From Uranotaenia lowii (lineage: Eukaryota; Arthropoda; Insecta; Diptera; Culicidae): a DNA stretch of 64,000 bases. Location of the stretch: positions 153,981,442 to 154,045,441 of the forward strand of contig NC_073693.1 in assembly GCF_029784155.1 (NCBI RefSeq). Reading direction: 5' to 3'. The notes beneath the pieces were generated by a model. It saw only the letters and a list, made by a program, of their open reading frames with translations, ran no database searches and had not been told where the DNA came from. Of the stretch, positions 44,127-54,925 are shown piece by piece (within the stretch, counting starts at the first letter, position 1; the number at the start of each line of letters is the position of its first letter). A program made the position numbers and the translations under genes.

Positions 44127-47100
44127 TTACAGAAGCGTATAATACGCGGTTCGTTTTAATGTGCTATGAATGCACAAGTATCCAATTTTTATGAACAGTT
44201 TATCACTAAACAATACGCAATTTATAGATAATTTTATATAGTATAATATTATTATGTACAACGGTAAAATTATGTCGAAAAAAAATTTCTCTGAAAACGA
44301 GGAGTTTTCGATTCTGGTACTGAAAAAAACTTGCGCCTGACAACAGGTCATCCGTTCAGTGTTTGATCCTAAGCCCATTATAGACTGAGTGAGAATCAAA
44401 GCAAATACCGGTTAGAATAGCCTTTTGAACGAATGCAACTCTGCGTTGTCCCTTTAAAGGCTGCATTAATTCAGTTCATCTCGAATGTTTGTTTCTGTTT
44501 GCATTTTTTATTTCTCCTATACGTATTACTCTTCGATCAGACTCGAAAATCTGTGACTTTAGAAACTATGTTATTCGATCTAAAGCAAAGAGGAAGTCTT
44601 CATGTAGTTGCAGTTTGTCAGCCTTAAAGCAGACAGTTATGTCCATTTTATTATATTTAATCCATTATAATTAGATTTTATCGTGACCGAGCGACGTCGT
44701 TCACTTTCAACCCATCTATATCGCAGCTAGTGAACTAAAATGTCAGTTTTGAGTATTATGCCAAGCGATTTGGTGATTTAATTTAGTTGTAAGTTAAAAC
44801 ATGCAAGATTTTTACTTAGTAAAATACTGTGAGCAAAACCATACATGTATAAACATGTCCCAGTCAAAATTAAGCGAAAAGTAAAAATTACTTTCCAGAG
44901 CATTCAAAATGACTTCATTCGACCTATCATTCATCTCGACTAATGTAGTGTTGTGATTCATTTTCCCGCGATGGAGCAGATCTCCAAAGTTCTAATAAAC
45001 CAGTTGATTGCAACTGAAAGCTTTCAAAAAGAATTTCGATAAGCACCGATACATCACCGACCAGTATCTCTCTCGTTTGACAAGAGAATTAAAAAAAAAA
45101 CAAGTATAATGTGTAGATGCACCCAGTAGCTACTATAACATTTGATAATAATTGAACTGAAGCAACAGAATAAAAACAAAACAAATACTGAATGATAAGA
45201 CGGCGTTTTACAAAAAGCCACCACAGATGTGATTTTGTGAAGCGAAGCAAAGAAAGAGTGAAGCAGACATTCTAAAAAGCATAAAAGCACACGTGAAACG
45301 AAACAACAAAACAAAAACAAACCAGCGAAATTGGAAATGGAGCTAGTGCCAGTACAATGAAAAAGTAAATAGATAAATTCTCTTTCAAAGGAAAAAAAAA
45401 ATAAAAAAAAGAATAATGATTCGATTATTAATCGATTTCAGGGCAAAAAAAAAGTATATGAAGATGAATCCAATTCGCAATACAGTGAGAATAAATCAAA
45501 CATGAAAATGTTGCCATAGTGGGGGAACTGCGAAGACAAAGATTACACTAAAACAAATCAACGGACACAAAAGTGTTCGCATCCGGATTCCCAAAAAATT
45601 AAGAAATAAAACAAACGATTGAAGTGAAAAAAGAGAAGGCTAACTTAAAGTAATGTTGTGTTTAAGATATGAAAGATTGTATTTAATCAAATTAAACTTA
45701 TTGAAAACATTCTGGGTAAGCCAGAGGATCTGCGATTAGCACTTTCCTGATTATTATTTAAAAAATAATATAAAAAAAAATCACAAATACTAACATAATT
45801 TCTAGTTTAATTAACGATCTTGATACCCACCTTTTTGCGATTGCTTAACCGAAATGTATGTGTTCCGTGCTTTGATGTACTTTATTGGAATTCTATTCTA
45901 GTAAATTAAGTTTTAATGACTGACATAAGTTTATTAAAACTCAGCAATACTAAAACAAAATTGATGTAAACATTTTCTGTGTGGCTAAAAAAATTATAAT
46001 AACTGTAAATTCTGAATTTGCTTTCACGTAAGTCTTTGATCGGTGAAAAGAACATGCAAATGCAACTGAAATGCAATCTAGTTTTACTTGAATCAAAAGT
46101 TTAATTCTGGTACGAGTAGCAGGATAGCAAAATTTGAAAGCAAAGTTAACCAAAACGAAAGATGAAGAAAAACATACACACACAAAAAGTTAGTTTTAAG
46201 GTGACTGATCGAAACCAGTAAGACTGAGAAGTTCGACTGAGGATGGAAACGGATGATACAAAGATTATAGAAAAAATGTCCAAATTTACTAGCGTAAAAT
46301 ATTAACTGCGGTCAATGAAAGTTTTTTTTAGTGAAAACAAAAAGAGCTGATAAATAAGACTATTTTAGTGCAGAAGCAGGCAATATGCGCAAGAAGGAGC
46401 AATACTAAATCGTAAACAAAATTTTTGATAAAGCTCGAAAAATGATTCATTAGAAAATCAGAAATCCAAAAATCATGAATCAACTATAATCATCCGAAAT
46501 TTTCCTATTCCTCGTTGCGAGAACTACACCCAAAGAAGGCAAAAGACACTATATAATCCAATAGTTTAAAAACTATACTCAAAGCAAAAGAAAAGTTCGG
46601 TTTGACCTACATAATGCAAGTTCCTGCTTGGAAGAAAAATTACTCACCTATTTGTGCTACTGCTGAACTTTTTTTTATTATTTTCTTTTTTATTTTATCA
46701 ACAATAAAAACCTAGCTTAAGGTTGGCATCACTTTTGATACGCCAAAATGTGTTCTACAAAAATTTTTAGCGGATAGCACTGGCGACGCGCGCTGCTGGT
46801 CATAAAGCAGAAAATATTTAGATCAAATATACACGTAAAATATATGATGCTGAATCGTAAATGCATAGTAAACGACAAGAACGAAAGTACAACATTCTCT
46901 TTTATATCGCTGATTCTATACAAGAAAAACAAATGAAGAAAATATAAACATATAGGTAAAATATTGAAGGCAAATTTATTCTGAATAATAATTGCAAAAA
47001 AGTTACCATAGTAAGAAAGCAAAAAGTAAAAAAAAGTAACAATGAACCTATTTTGAAATGTACAACAATTACAACAAAAATAGCAATTTTTTGGCGAAAC

Positions 47101-47152
47101 TTTGAAACGCACCACGTATATACACACACATGCAAGATATATTCATTATTCT

Positions 47153-47158
47153 AATAAA
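47153..47158 (+). terminator. Candidate distal polyadenylation signal of wech
   Basis: AATAAA followed within about 30 nt by TGTGTTTG. Beyond it the sequence loses the A-rich character of the preceding 3 kb. Earlier AATAAA hexamers at 44994, 45169 and 46703 are alternatives. Confidence 0.3.
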
Positions 47159-47449
47159 TAGTTTCTAACCCGTAAAAATGTGTTTGAATTCATTTCACAC
47201 TGATTTTGAGTCACCCAAACATACTTCGGGGGCAAGCATATACCAATTTCACATTCGCTAACTCATCAAGATGATGAGAGGCATAAAGATATCTCCCAAC
47301 TGTTTACAAACTCATCTCCTTGTAACTTATCTTGTTGTTTTTGTTCATTCGATTTCCATGCTGTTTTTTTTGTTGTTCTTCATGGCATTTTATGCTTCTC
47401 GGGTTTATTCATCCTATAAACATTTTCATGCCTGCTGGCATTTCCTTTA

Positions 47450-47640
47450 GTCCCAAAAATCAGTGTGAGATTTGTGAAGGGATGGTGTACAACATGTTCG
47501 GCACTACCCTTCCGTTAATCGATTACACGGACGTGGCCGGCGTCGTTATTGATTCATCATAGAGTAGCAGATTCTCAATGCTGGGCAGTGAGATTGTTTA
47601 TTGCTTGTTCCCAGAAATCTATCATTAGGAGGAGGGGAGT
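47450..47640 (+). repeat. Dispersed repeat fragment (shares a block with 49.70 kb)
   Basis: It contains GTTCCCAGAAATCTATCATTAGGA at 47608-47631, which recurs at 49703-49726. The preceding text, with GGACGTGGCCGGCGTC, has the GC content and lack of an open frame of a LINE 3' end. The class is not established. Confidence 0.4.
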
Positions 47641-49519
47641 AGGCGGTGATTCCTTGACGTCGCACGCGATTTTTTGCTCTGTCCACAAAAATTATAATTT
47701 TCATGTGGTGAATAAATTTAAACTGCGATAATTATACTACCTGAATACTGAACAGGCACCGGTGTTCTAGAAGTTATAAGTGGAAAGCCGGAAGTGCTTT
47801 TTGTCGTAAAATAGCAACAGTTTTTCATCGGAAAAGGAGAAACTTGTGACTGTGAAAAAAGCGACCGTGAAGTGCGGTCAAAGTTTTGGAGATTTGGTTT
47901 CTCCGGGATACGGGGTAAAATTTACGTGCTTCGGCTAGCCTTGTGAATGTTAACGTTGATCGAATGTGAATCCTCTTTAAATGCGTTGGATTGAGCAACC
48001 AGCAGTTGAAATAGTGTGTTAAATATTTGTTCAAATCGTTCAATTTTTGTGCTGGGCACTGGGAGAAAACGGACAGTGGCTAGCCGCTTGATCGAGTGTG
48101 TTTGTGTGTGTTAGATGATATCTATGCAAGTGAAAATATCACACACGAAGAAAGCTTAGCTAGAACACACACATGAAGAAAGCTTAACTAGACCCTCTAT
48201 GACAATCATCATCATCAAATGGAGGAAGTACTAGCACGTATATCTGCAGCATACAAATCACGAATAACACCACAGCTAAGTATTATTTTTGATATTTACA
48301 TTTTTCACCGTAGCGGATGTGTATTGAAAACTATTCCTTTAATTCCATTAATAACAGATAAAGGTTTTCAGTTGTCATCATTAAACCTCTCGGTGCCAAC
48401 TCACACAACACAATTTTACGTCGATTGAATGATGACGATGGTTGATGACGTTGAAACAGGATAGCTCAAATCAGATTTTGTTAGCATGGTTCAGTTTTGG
48501 ACAATTTAGAATTTATCAATATGTATGTTCAATTTAAAGTAATCAAGGTAGAAACTATTTTGCCTGTACATACTGTTATATGTTTTATTTCTTTCATCTC
48601 AAGACATTAAGGGCCGCTTCTTCGATCAGTTATTTAGTTAAAATATGTAAGGAGTGAAACTATTTTTTTAGATATTGGTTAAACTTAAAAATTTTGAAAC
48701 ATAACTTGGATTTTTTTTTCTCTTGGCATAGTCTAGTGGCGCCTAAAATATGAATTTTCCAGAACGGCTGCATTGGCAAGCGGGAGGATAGCACAGGAAA
48801 GTGTGGTGTTCATGTAGAAAATTCTTGTTCGTGTGGGTGCATGCTCGAGTTTACTGCAAAATTATTCAATGGGTACTTGGATGGGTTTTGCTTACCTCTG
48901 TTGCGCTTGGTCGGAGGGAGCATTTTATTCAGGTATTTGGTAATAGCGTAGTTTGGTTCTGATTGAGATACGAAAATTGATGGAAAAAAAAATTTTTTTT
49001 CTTCAAATCATAAGATTAAGAAAAAGCAACGTTTCGAATTATATTCATATTCACTCAGCTATCAGGGAGTTTTAAGATTATTGTGTATTCATTATTGTGG
49101 AACTGGAGCCGTGTTCATTTTTTCATTCTATACCATTGAGACACATTGGTGTTCTATTTTTTAGAGGGGAGGGGGGGGGATGCTTACACTAATTATATTT
49201 TTTTGTTCTTTCAATGTTTCTTTTCAAGAGCGAGCAAAGGCGCTATATCCAAGGTCAAAGACCAGAAATGATAGTGCATCGAAATCCGAAACTCTAAATT
49301 TTTATTAACATTGAAGCAAATGCAATCTGACATCTGAAACCGTACATTTTTAAATAATGAAAATAAGGAAATTTGTAAGATCATCAATTATACCATGGGG
49401 TTTCGGATTTCTGTACAGAAATATATCATTTCCATCCACAGAAGGACGAAGTCACACGGACCACCATCAAGGAGCACAGAAATTTAGCATATGTGCTCCC
49501 AACGTTAAAATCTCACTTA
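47641..49519. other. Non-coding DNA, no supported gene
   Basis: A mixed-composition patch at 47750-48200 (with GTGTGTTTGTGTGTGT and repeats of AACACACACATGAAGAAAGC type) resembles 5' UTR or regulatory DNA, but no start, splice or promoter structure was supported. A G-run lies at about 49170. Confidence 0.4.
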
Positions 49520-49703
49520 TAGTCATGGAAACGTATGGTACTGTTGTCCACGTTTCTTCCTCCCTGTGTTCCAGTTGTCTCTGCGTCCAATACTGCACAG
49601 TGGGCCCGGCCAAGTTAAGATGAGTAGTGAATGTACTTTTACTACTCACCGGGATGCTGACAAGATCTGGCTGTGTATGTATCATAAGCATAAGCATAAG
49701 CAT
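49520..49703 (+). mobile_element. LINE 3'-end fragment with (CATAAG)n tail
   Basis: A GC-richer segment ends in ATCATAAGCATAAGCATAAG at about 49681-49700. Short tandem tails of this type close RTE-like LINEs. It abuts the dispersed block GTTCCCAGAAATC at 49703. No reverse-transcriptase sequence remains. Confidence 0.4.
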
Positions 49704-50029
49704 GTTCCCAGAAATCTATCATTAGGATCACTGTGCAATGTATACTGGTTATCTCGAATCAGTCGCGGAGTTATCATTATCCCTTTGACCCAGGGTTTGT
49801 CGTAGGTGCATCAAAGTTGATAGCAAGCAGAAGCTCAAGCATTGTAAAAGCATTGATTTGTGCTTCAAAGGTGTTGAACATTTTTTTGTTGTTTTTACCC
49901 TTTCTATTAAATAAACAAATTTGAAGACGTATGCCTTGCACTTAATTATTTTTGTTTGAATCCTGTTTAGGGAAATGGTATGAAGGACTGGGCGGACATG
50001 CACAACAAAACTGAAAAATATTTACTATA

Positions 50030-50878
50030 ACGTAAACTGGGGGAGCTTTGATCACTTTTTTTTATTCATTTTTGAATATTTTGGAAGGGGTTGCTTTTTA
50101 AATGTTTGTTACAAAACCGATTTCGAGTTTCGGGGTAACTTTCATCACTGTGGTTTTTACATATGTACCTCAATATCTTCAAAATTATTGTTATGGTGCA
50201 ATTTAGCACAGAAGGCATAAACATAATTAAAAAGTAATTTTTGTCAGGACTAAACTGGTTTTTAAACGCTTTTTTTTCAAAAACATTTATTATCAAAAGA
50301 TGGACAATGTTGCTGCATACATCTAGGGGTAAAAATTATAAACATTTCTCAATTTTGTTTTGGCCTCAAAATCAAATGACATTTTGCCTGCATCCAATTC
50401 CCTAGGTCCTCGCACTGTTCACATGTTCTTTTTTTCTTCAAATGGAACAATTTGATAGGGTTTTTGCCATTTTTACTATACGAGCTTTCTCATGGAAAAT
50501 CACCGTTTTTTTTCAATATCCAAAAATTATCACCAAATGATCATAAAAATAACACTTATACTAAACCTAAATAGAGAGAAAAGTTTAACTTTCTCATAAA
50601 ACAACCCATTTGCTTCTAAATGCTTAAATTTGATCAGGAGAGATGTTTGTTTGTGAGCCTTCGAAAAACCAGATATTTTAAGATTTTTATATTACATTGT
50701 AAGTAATATCAAAAATCTTCTAATAAAAAACAAATTTAGCTTATTTGTAACTCATTATATAGGCTTTCAAACGTATTAAAAAGTTTTCAGATACATTAAC
50801 TTAGTTAATGATTATTATCTGCAAAAAATTCATGTTGATCAAAGTTACCCCGGAGATCAAAGTTCCCCCAGTTCACGG
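50030..50878. mobile_element. TA-flanked MITE with repeated CTTTGATC phrase (849 bp)
   Basis: The left end is TA then ACGTAAACTGGGGGAGCTTT; the right end, on the opposite strand, is TA then CCGTGAACTGGGGGAACTTT. TA stands outside both (50028-50029 and 50879-50880). The phrase with TTGATC recurs near the right end next to a second inverted copy (GATCAAAGTTACCCC), and a GGGTAACTTTCATCAC variant lies at about 50132. There is no transposase. Confidence 0.7.
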
Positions 50879-50895
50879 TATCTTTTATAATTCAT

Positions 50896-51800
50896 CTAGC
50901 TGACCCGGTGTGCTTTGCTACACCTTTCAACCAATTATGAGATTCGCAAAAATTCTTCAAGTTTTGATTCATTTGAACATCATTTTAATGTCAATTTTAA
51001 AAATCATTCAGAAGCAGCCTTTTCAATTTTTACTCTATTTTTAAAACTTGATCATATAACTTGTTTTACAATCATTCAGAACTCTGTTTAGTAAGACGAG
51101 AGGAGCAATTATAAATAATCATATAGAATAAGCTTGCCAGATTGCCCGGTTTTATCCAGGTTTGCCCGGATATTTGATGCAAAATTTCGATAAAGTCCGG
51201 TCCGGCCCGGTTGCCCGGATATCGTGAAAAAAGTCCGGGTATTGCCCGGATTTTTTCACAATTTTCCCGAAGACACCAAAAAAAAAAAATCAAAGTTTTT
51301 GAGTAAGTTTCAACAAAATCGATTAACGGTATGGACATTTTCAACATTTGTTTCAAATAATTTCGCTGATTTACTTTTATAAACCTTTAAATATTTAAGT
51401 GTTCCAAAAAGTTTTTGGAAGTCAGCAATTACATTGATAAAATATTAATTTCAATTTTTATTGCCTTTTTTCTTTGCTTTTATGTATAATTACACTCAAA
51501 TTTTTCCCGGTTTTTGCCCGGTATTTGGATTTGAAAAATTGAAATCCATGCCCGGATTTTGCCAGGTTTTTTTGAAAAAATGCCCGGAATTGCTAGGCCC
51601 GGATGGGAGCGAAAAAAATTCTGGCAACCTTAATATAGAACTATAATTTGTCTTCATTACCCAAGAATTTGTCATGCAAATGGAACCAAATTTGGCATGG
51701 AAGTGTATTCCGATACGAGGAATGTTTCTGCGATGGCTTAATAACCTTCCTTTTTTCAACAACAAATCTGGCATAACATGTTTAGAGATCAAGTTTCAGA
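50896..51800 (+). mobile_element. Repeat with CTAGCTGACCCGG head, interrupted by a hAT MITE
   Basis: CTAGCTGACCCGGTGTGCTT at 50896 is the same type of head as ACTAGCAGACCCGG at 17591 and 18806. The body continues to 51128 and, after the MITE, from 51641 with text such as GATACGAGGAATGTTTCTGC to about 51800. The right end is not defined. The class is unknown. Confidence 0.4.
51129..51632. mobile_element. hAT-type MITE, CCCGG-rich (504 bp)
   Basis: The ends are TAAGCTTGCCAGA on the left and TAAGGTTGCCAGA on the opposite strand. ATATAGAA flanks both sides (51121-51128 and 51633-51640), a perfect 8-bp target duplication. The interior repeats GCCCGG many times near both ends. An 8-bp duplication points to hAT; there is no transposase. 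Confidence 0.8.
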
Positions 51801-52381
51801 GAATAAGTTTAAGTGTGTTCAGGTCATCTTTGTATTGCAATTCAAAACTCCAGCCGCAGCACAGAAAAAAGACGTACAAGTTCAAACAAAAATTCTTCAA
51901 AAAAGTGTGTAAAATTTCAAGTGCTGATATCAAAAAAATACGTTGAAAATTGACTTGAAACAGTGCCATCTATTTCGCCTTTGAAAAGTCACAAATCAAA
52001 TTTTCAAGTGCTCAATTTTCGAAAAGGCGTAATCGTATATGAACTAAGACAGGTTCAATTTATTGCTAGATAAATGCAATTAGAGTTACTTTACACTAGA
52101 CAGAATTTCACTTATTTTATTTTGTACGTTTTATACTTATTGACTTTTTTTCGGTGAATGAAAAAAAAACTTTTTTTTATCGAAGCCTTCCATCCCTGAG
52201 GTGGGAACCGTCTCGAAAAACCTTTCGATTTAAGTTTGTTTTTGTGTTTGCCTCAATGCTCTTAAATCCTACTTTTTTTTGGAAAATACCAAATTAAACC
52301 TTTACCCAATACCCAAACTATATGAATAAATCCTAATATCTCGGAACGCATGAATATTTTTGAAGTACATAGGTATAGACC

Positions 52382-52680
52382 AGGGGTCGGCGAACTTTTT
52401 GAATCATTACCCCAAAACATTTTTATTTAAGTTGATATTACCCCATGACGAAGAGCAAAAAAAACGTATCCGTAAACACTAAGCGAGCTCTCAAAGCTTG
52501 TTGTTTGAATGCCTCAGGGGGAAATTTTAACTTCTGGATATGCTGCTTAATTCTTTACTTTCGAAATAAAACCAAAAAATTCATTAATTGCAAATATACA
52601 CTTTTCACTCACAAAATATTAACTGTTACCCCCAAGAATTTAACTTTTACCCCATTTGGAGTAATTTACTAGACTGTTCC
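52382..52680 (+). mobile_element. Truncated hAT-like element end (CAGGGGTCGGC)
   Basis: CAGGGGTCGGCGAACTTTTT at 52382 is a typical hAT terminus. Inside, TTACCCC recurs (about 52408, 52438, 52626, 52649). No inverted right terminus was found, and a different MITE begins at 52710, so this is a left fragment. Confidence 0.4.
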
Positions 52681-52709
52681 GAAAATTATAATCACACTGT
52701 CTTTCTTAA

Positions 52710-53458
52710 GGGGGGGGGGGGGGGGGGGGGTAGGGTCTAACGGGTATAAAAAAACACCATTTTTACGATTTTTTCCTAGAGCTATCGTTCAAACAAATGT
52801 ATTCAAATTGTTTGCTTTATACAAAGCATTGTTAAAAGGACATTTAGTGATTTTTTCGTAGAAAAATATTGAAAAATGAGCCGATGACGGAGCATTTTCG
52901 AGGATGCCTTTTAGAAAACAGGATTTGCGGTGGACACTGTATCTCAGCACAGAATCATCTGAAGTCAAAAAATCAGAGCAAAATATTTTTAATAGATGTT
53001 TTTCTGGACCCCAACGTTTTTGTTTAACTTAAAAATATTTTTATGAAATTTTTGTGGCTGTTTGAAGTAAAAACTACGATTTTTCACTTAAAAATCCGCC
53101 ATTTTTCACCTCTAAAATCTCCCCAAAGTAAAAAAAAATCAAAAAAGAAAAACGTTGGGGTCTAGTATTTTATATGTAGAAAATATGTTCCAAATTTGAA
53201 AAGAATCGGATAAGTAGTTTTCAAATGACGATGTCCACGGACTTTAAAAATGTGCTTTCGAGAAAAACGCGTTCGAAGTTTCTGCTCTTGCTTTCTTACA
53301 GTATTAGATAGGAGGAGATAAAGGCCTATAACTTCTACAGTTTTGCTTCAATTGACTTGAAAATTTGACACAACATTCTTGAAATGTTTTACAATAAGAA
53401 AATAAAAAAATAAAAAAAATCGATTTTTTGAAAGTGTTAGACCCTACCCCCCCCCCCC
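52710..53458. mobile_element. TTAA-flanked MITE with G-run ends (749 bp)
   Basis: TTAA at 52706-52709 and 53459-53462 flanks the ends. The left end is 21 G then TAGGGTCTAAC; the right end, on the opposite strand, is 12 G then TAGGGTCTAAC. TTAA duplication fits piggyBac-type (or Kolobok) mobilisation. There is no transposase. The interior is AT-rich without repeats of note. Confidence 0.75.
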
Positions 53459-53539
53459 TTAAATAAAAGAAACCATGATGTTTAAAAAAAACATCTTATC
53501 CTCAAACAAACTGCAAAAAAGTGTTTCGTTTCAATTTAT

Positions 53540-53880
53540 AATTCAGGCAAGTTCTCTTACTTTTCTCTTTACACTACTCATCAGTTTCTGCACAGTGCTT
53601 TCTTCGACCATATTTACCACTTCAGGCCAATCATTCTCGAATTTTTAAACAATATCCGCTGGTTTCATGTATTTCCTCAGTAAAGTCGTGTTTAATGTAG
53701 GTTTCATCATCCATGATAACACAAATCGATTTCTTGGTCAGAAGATTGCTGTAGAGTTTCCGAGCCCTCGGTTTCACGGATTCAGCCTGTTTGGTACTCC
53801 TTTTTGGCTGCCTTTGCTTTCGATAGGTCTGAAGTCCAATTCTCTCTTTGGCACACATAGCATTAGTCGATGAAGTACCT
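53540..53880 (-). pseudogene. Tc1/mariner transposase remnant, internally deleted
   Basis: On the minus strand the sequence reads RIGLQTYRKQRQP, then RARKLYSNLLTK and the catalytic entry IMDDETYIKHDF (about 53720-53690). It then jumps directly to a C-terminal segment (WPEVVNMVEESTVQKLMSS, about 53630-53570). The region carrying the second Asp and the Glu is gone. It abuts the plus-strand element that starts at 53882 and belongs to a separate copy. Confidence 0.6.
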
Positions 53881-53881
53881 A

Positions 53882-54923
53882 AAGGGTGATACGGTCAAAA
53901 TTTGGTCAATATCAACTTGACGTATTTCTTTCAATTTTGCATTTAAAAAACCTGTTTCGAAGGTGTGTGTGTGTAGAATGTTTCACTTTTTTTGATTTTG
54001 AAATTCACTCTTCAGTTATTAAAATGCCGTCCAAGGAAGAAGAGCAGCGTATCAAAATTTTGCTCGCCCATCGCGAAAATCCGTGCTACTCGCACGCAAA
54101 GCTGGCAAAATCGCTAAAAGTTGCCAAATCAACCGTTACAAATGTAATTAAAGCGTTTGTCGACAGCCTTCCTGGCTGGATCTGGATCGGGGGGAAATCG
54201 AAAACCGGAAGCCGCTGAGACGACAAAGAGAGTTGCCGGTAGTTTCAAGCGAATCCCTAACCTCTCTCTCCGAGATGCCACATGAAACTGTCAAAGTTCG
54301 CGAAGAAATATCTGGTTTGGCAAGCCATCTGTACATGTGGCTTGAAAAGCAGCATTTTCATAGCTTCCGGGACTGTCAACCAAGAAGTTTACGGTAAAGA
54401 GTGTTTGAATAAACGTCTGCTGCCTTTCCTGAAGAAACACGGTTGTTCCGTACTGTTTTGGCCGGATTTGGTATCTTGCCATTACGGTAAAAAGTCCATG
54501 GAGTGGTACGCCGCCAACAACGTGCAGGTGGTTCCCAAGGACAAGAACCCTCCCAACACGCCAGAGCTCCGCCCAATTGGGCTATTGTCAAGCGGAACCT
54601 AAAGAAGACCAAAAAAACTGCCAAGGGCGAGCAGCATTTCAAGGCAAACTGGCTTTCTGCGGCGAAGAAGTTGGACAAGGTGGCTGTACAAAATCTGATG
54701 GCAAATTAACCGAAAATTTTGACAAATAGTTGCACATTATACACTTTTTTTATTTTTAATAATTCGTTTTTTTTAATTAAAGGATATATCAAAGTATCTT
54801 TCTTTTCAAAGTTTAACATGTTTAAAAGACGGAAAGAATACTCAATTAAGATTCCAGTCGACCTAGTCCAAATTGGCAAGCCTTTCGTGTGACGCCTGCC
54901 ATTCAGATTTTGTACAGTCCCCT
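53882..54923 (+). pseudogene. Dead Tc1/mariner (DD37E-type) element and transposase
   Basis: The left end is TA then AAGGGTGATACGGTCAAAA; a looser inverted counterpart ends near 54923 (TTTTGTACAGTCCCCTT). The transposase starts at 54024 (MPSKEEEQRIKILLAHRE) with a helix-turn-helix half. It shifts frame after KAFV, continues in another frame over SFKRIPNLSLRDA, and then jumps to KYLVWQAICTCG. The block with the first catalytic Asp is therefore deleted. FWPDLVSCHYGKKSMEWY keeps the second Asp. At about 54572-54582 the family motif RPIEKYWAIVK reads RPI directly joined to WAIVK in another frame, so the catalytic Glu is lost. Confidence 0.7.
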
Positions 54924-54925
54924 TA

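Larger units (their letters stand above)
43942..47175 (+). other. Probable long 3' UTR of wech
   Basis: From the wech stop there is about 3.2 kb of A-rich DNA free of recognisable transposon ends, with only short frames. AATAAA signals stand at 44994, 45169, 46703 and 47153. The last is followed by a GT-containing stretch suitable for cleavage. Long, regulated 3' UTRs are usual in the LIN-41/wech family. The extent is inferred; any of the listed signals could be the true end. Confidence 0.45.
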
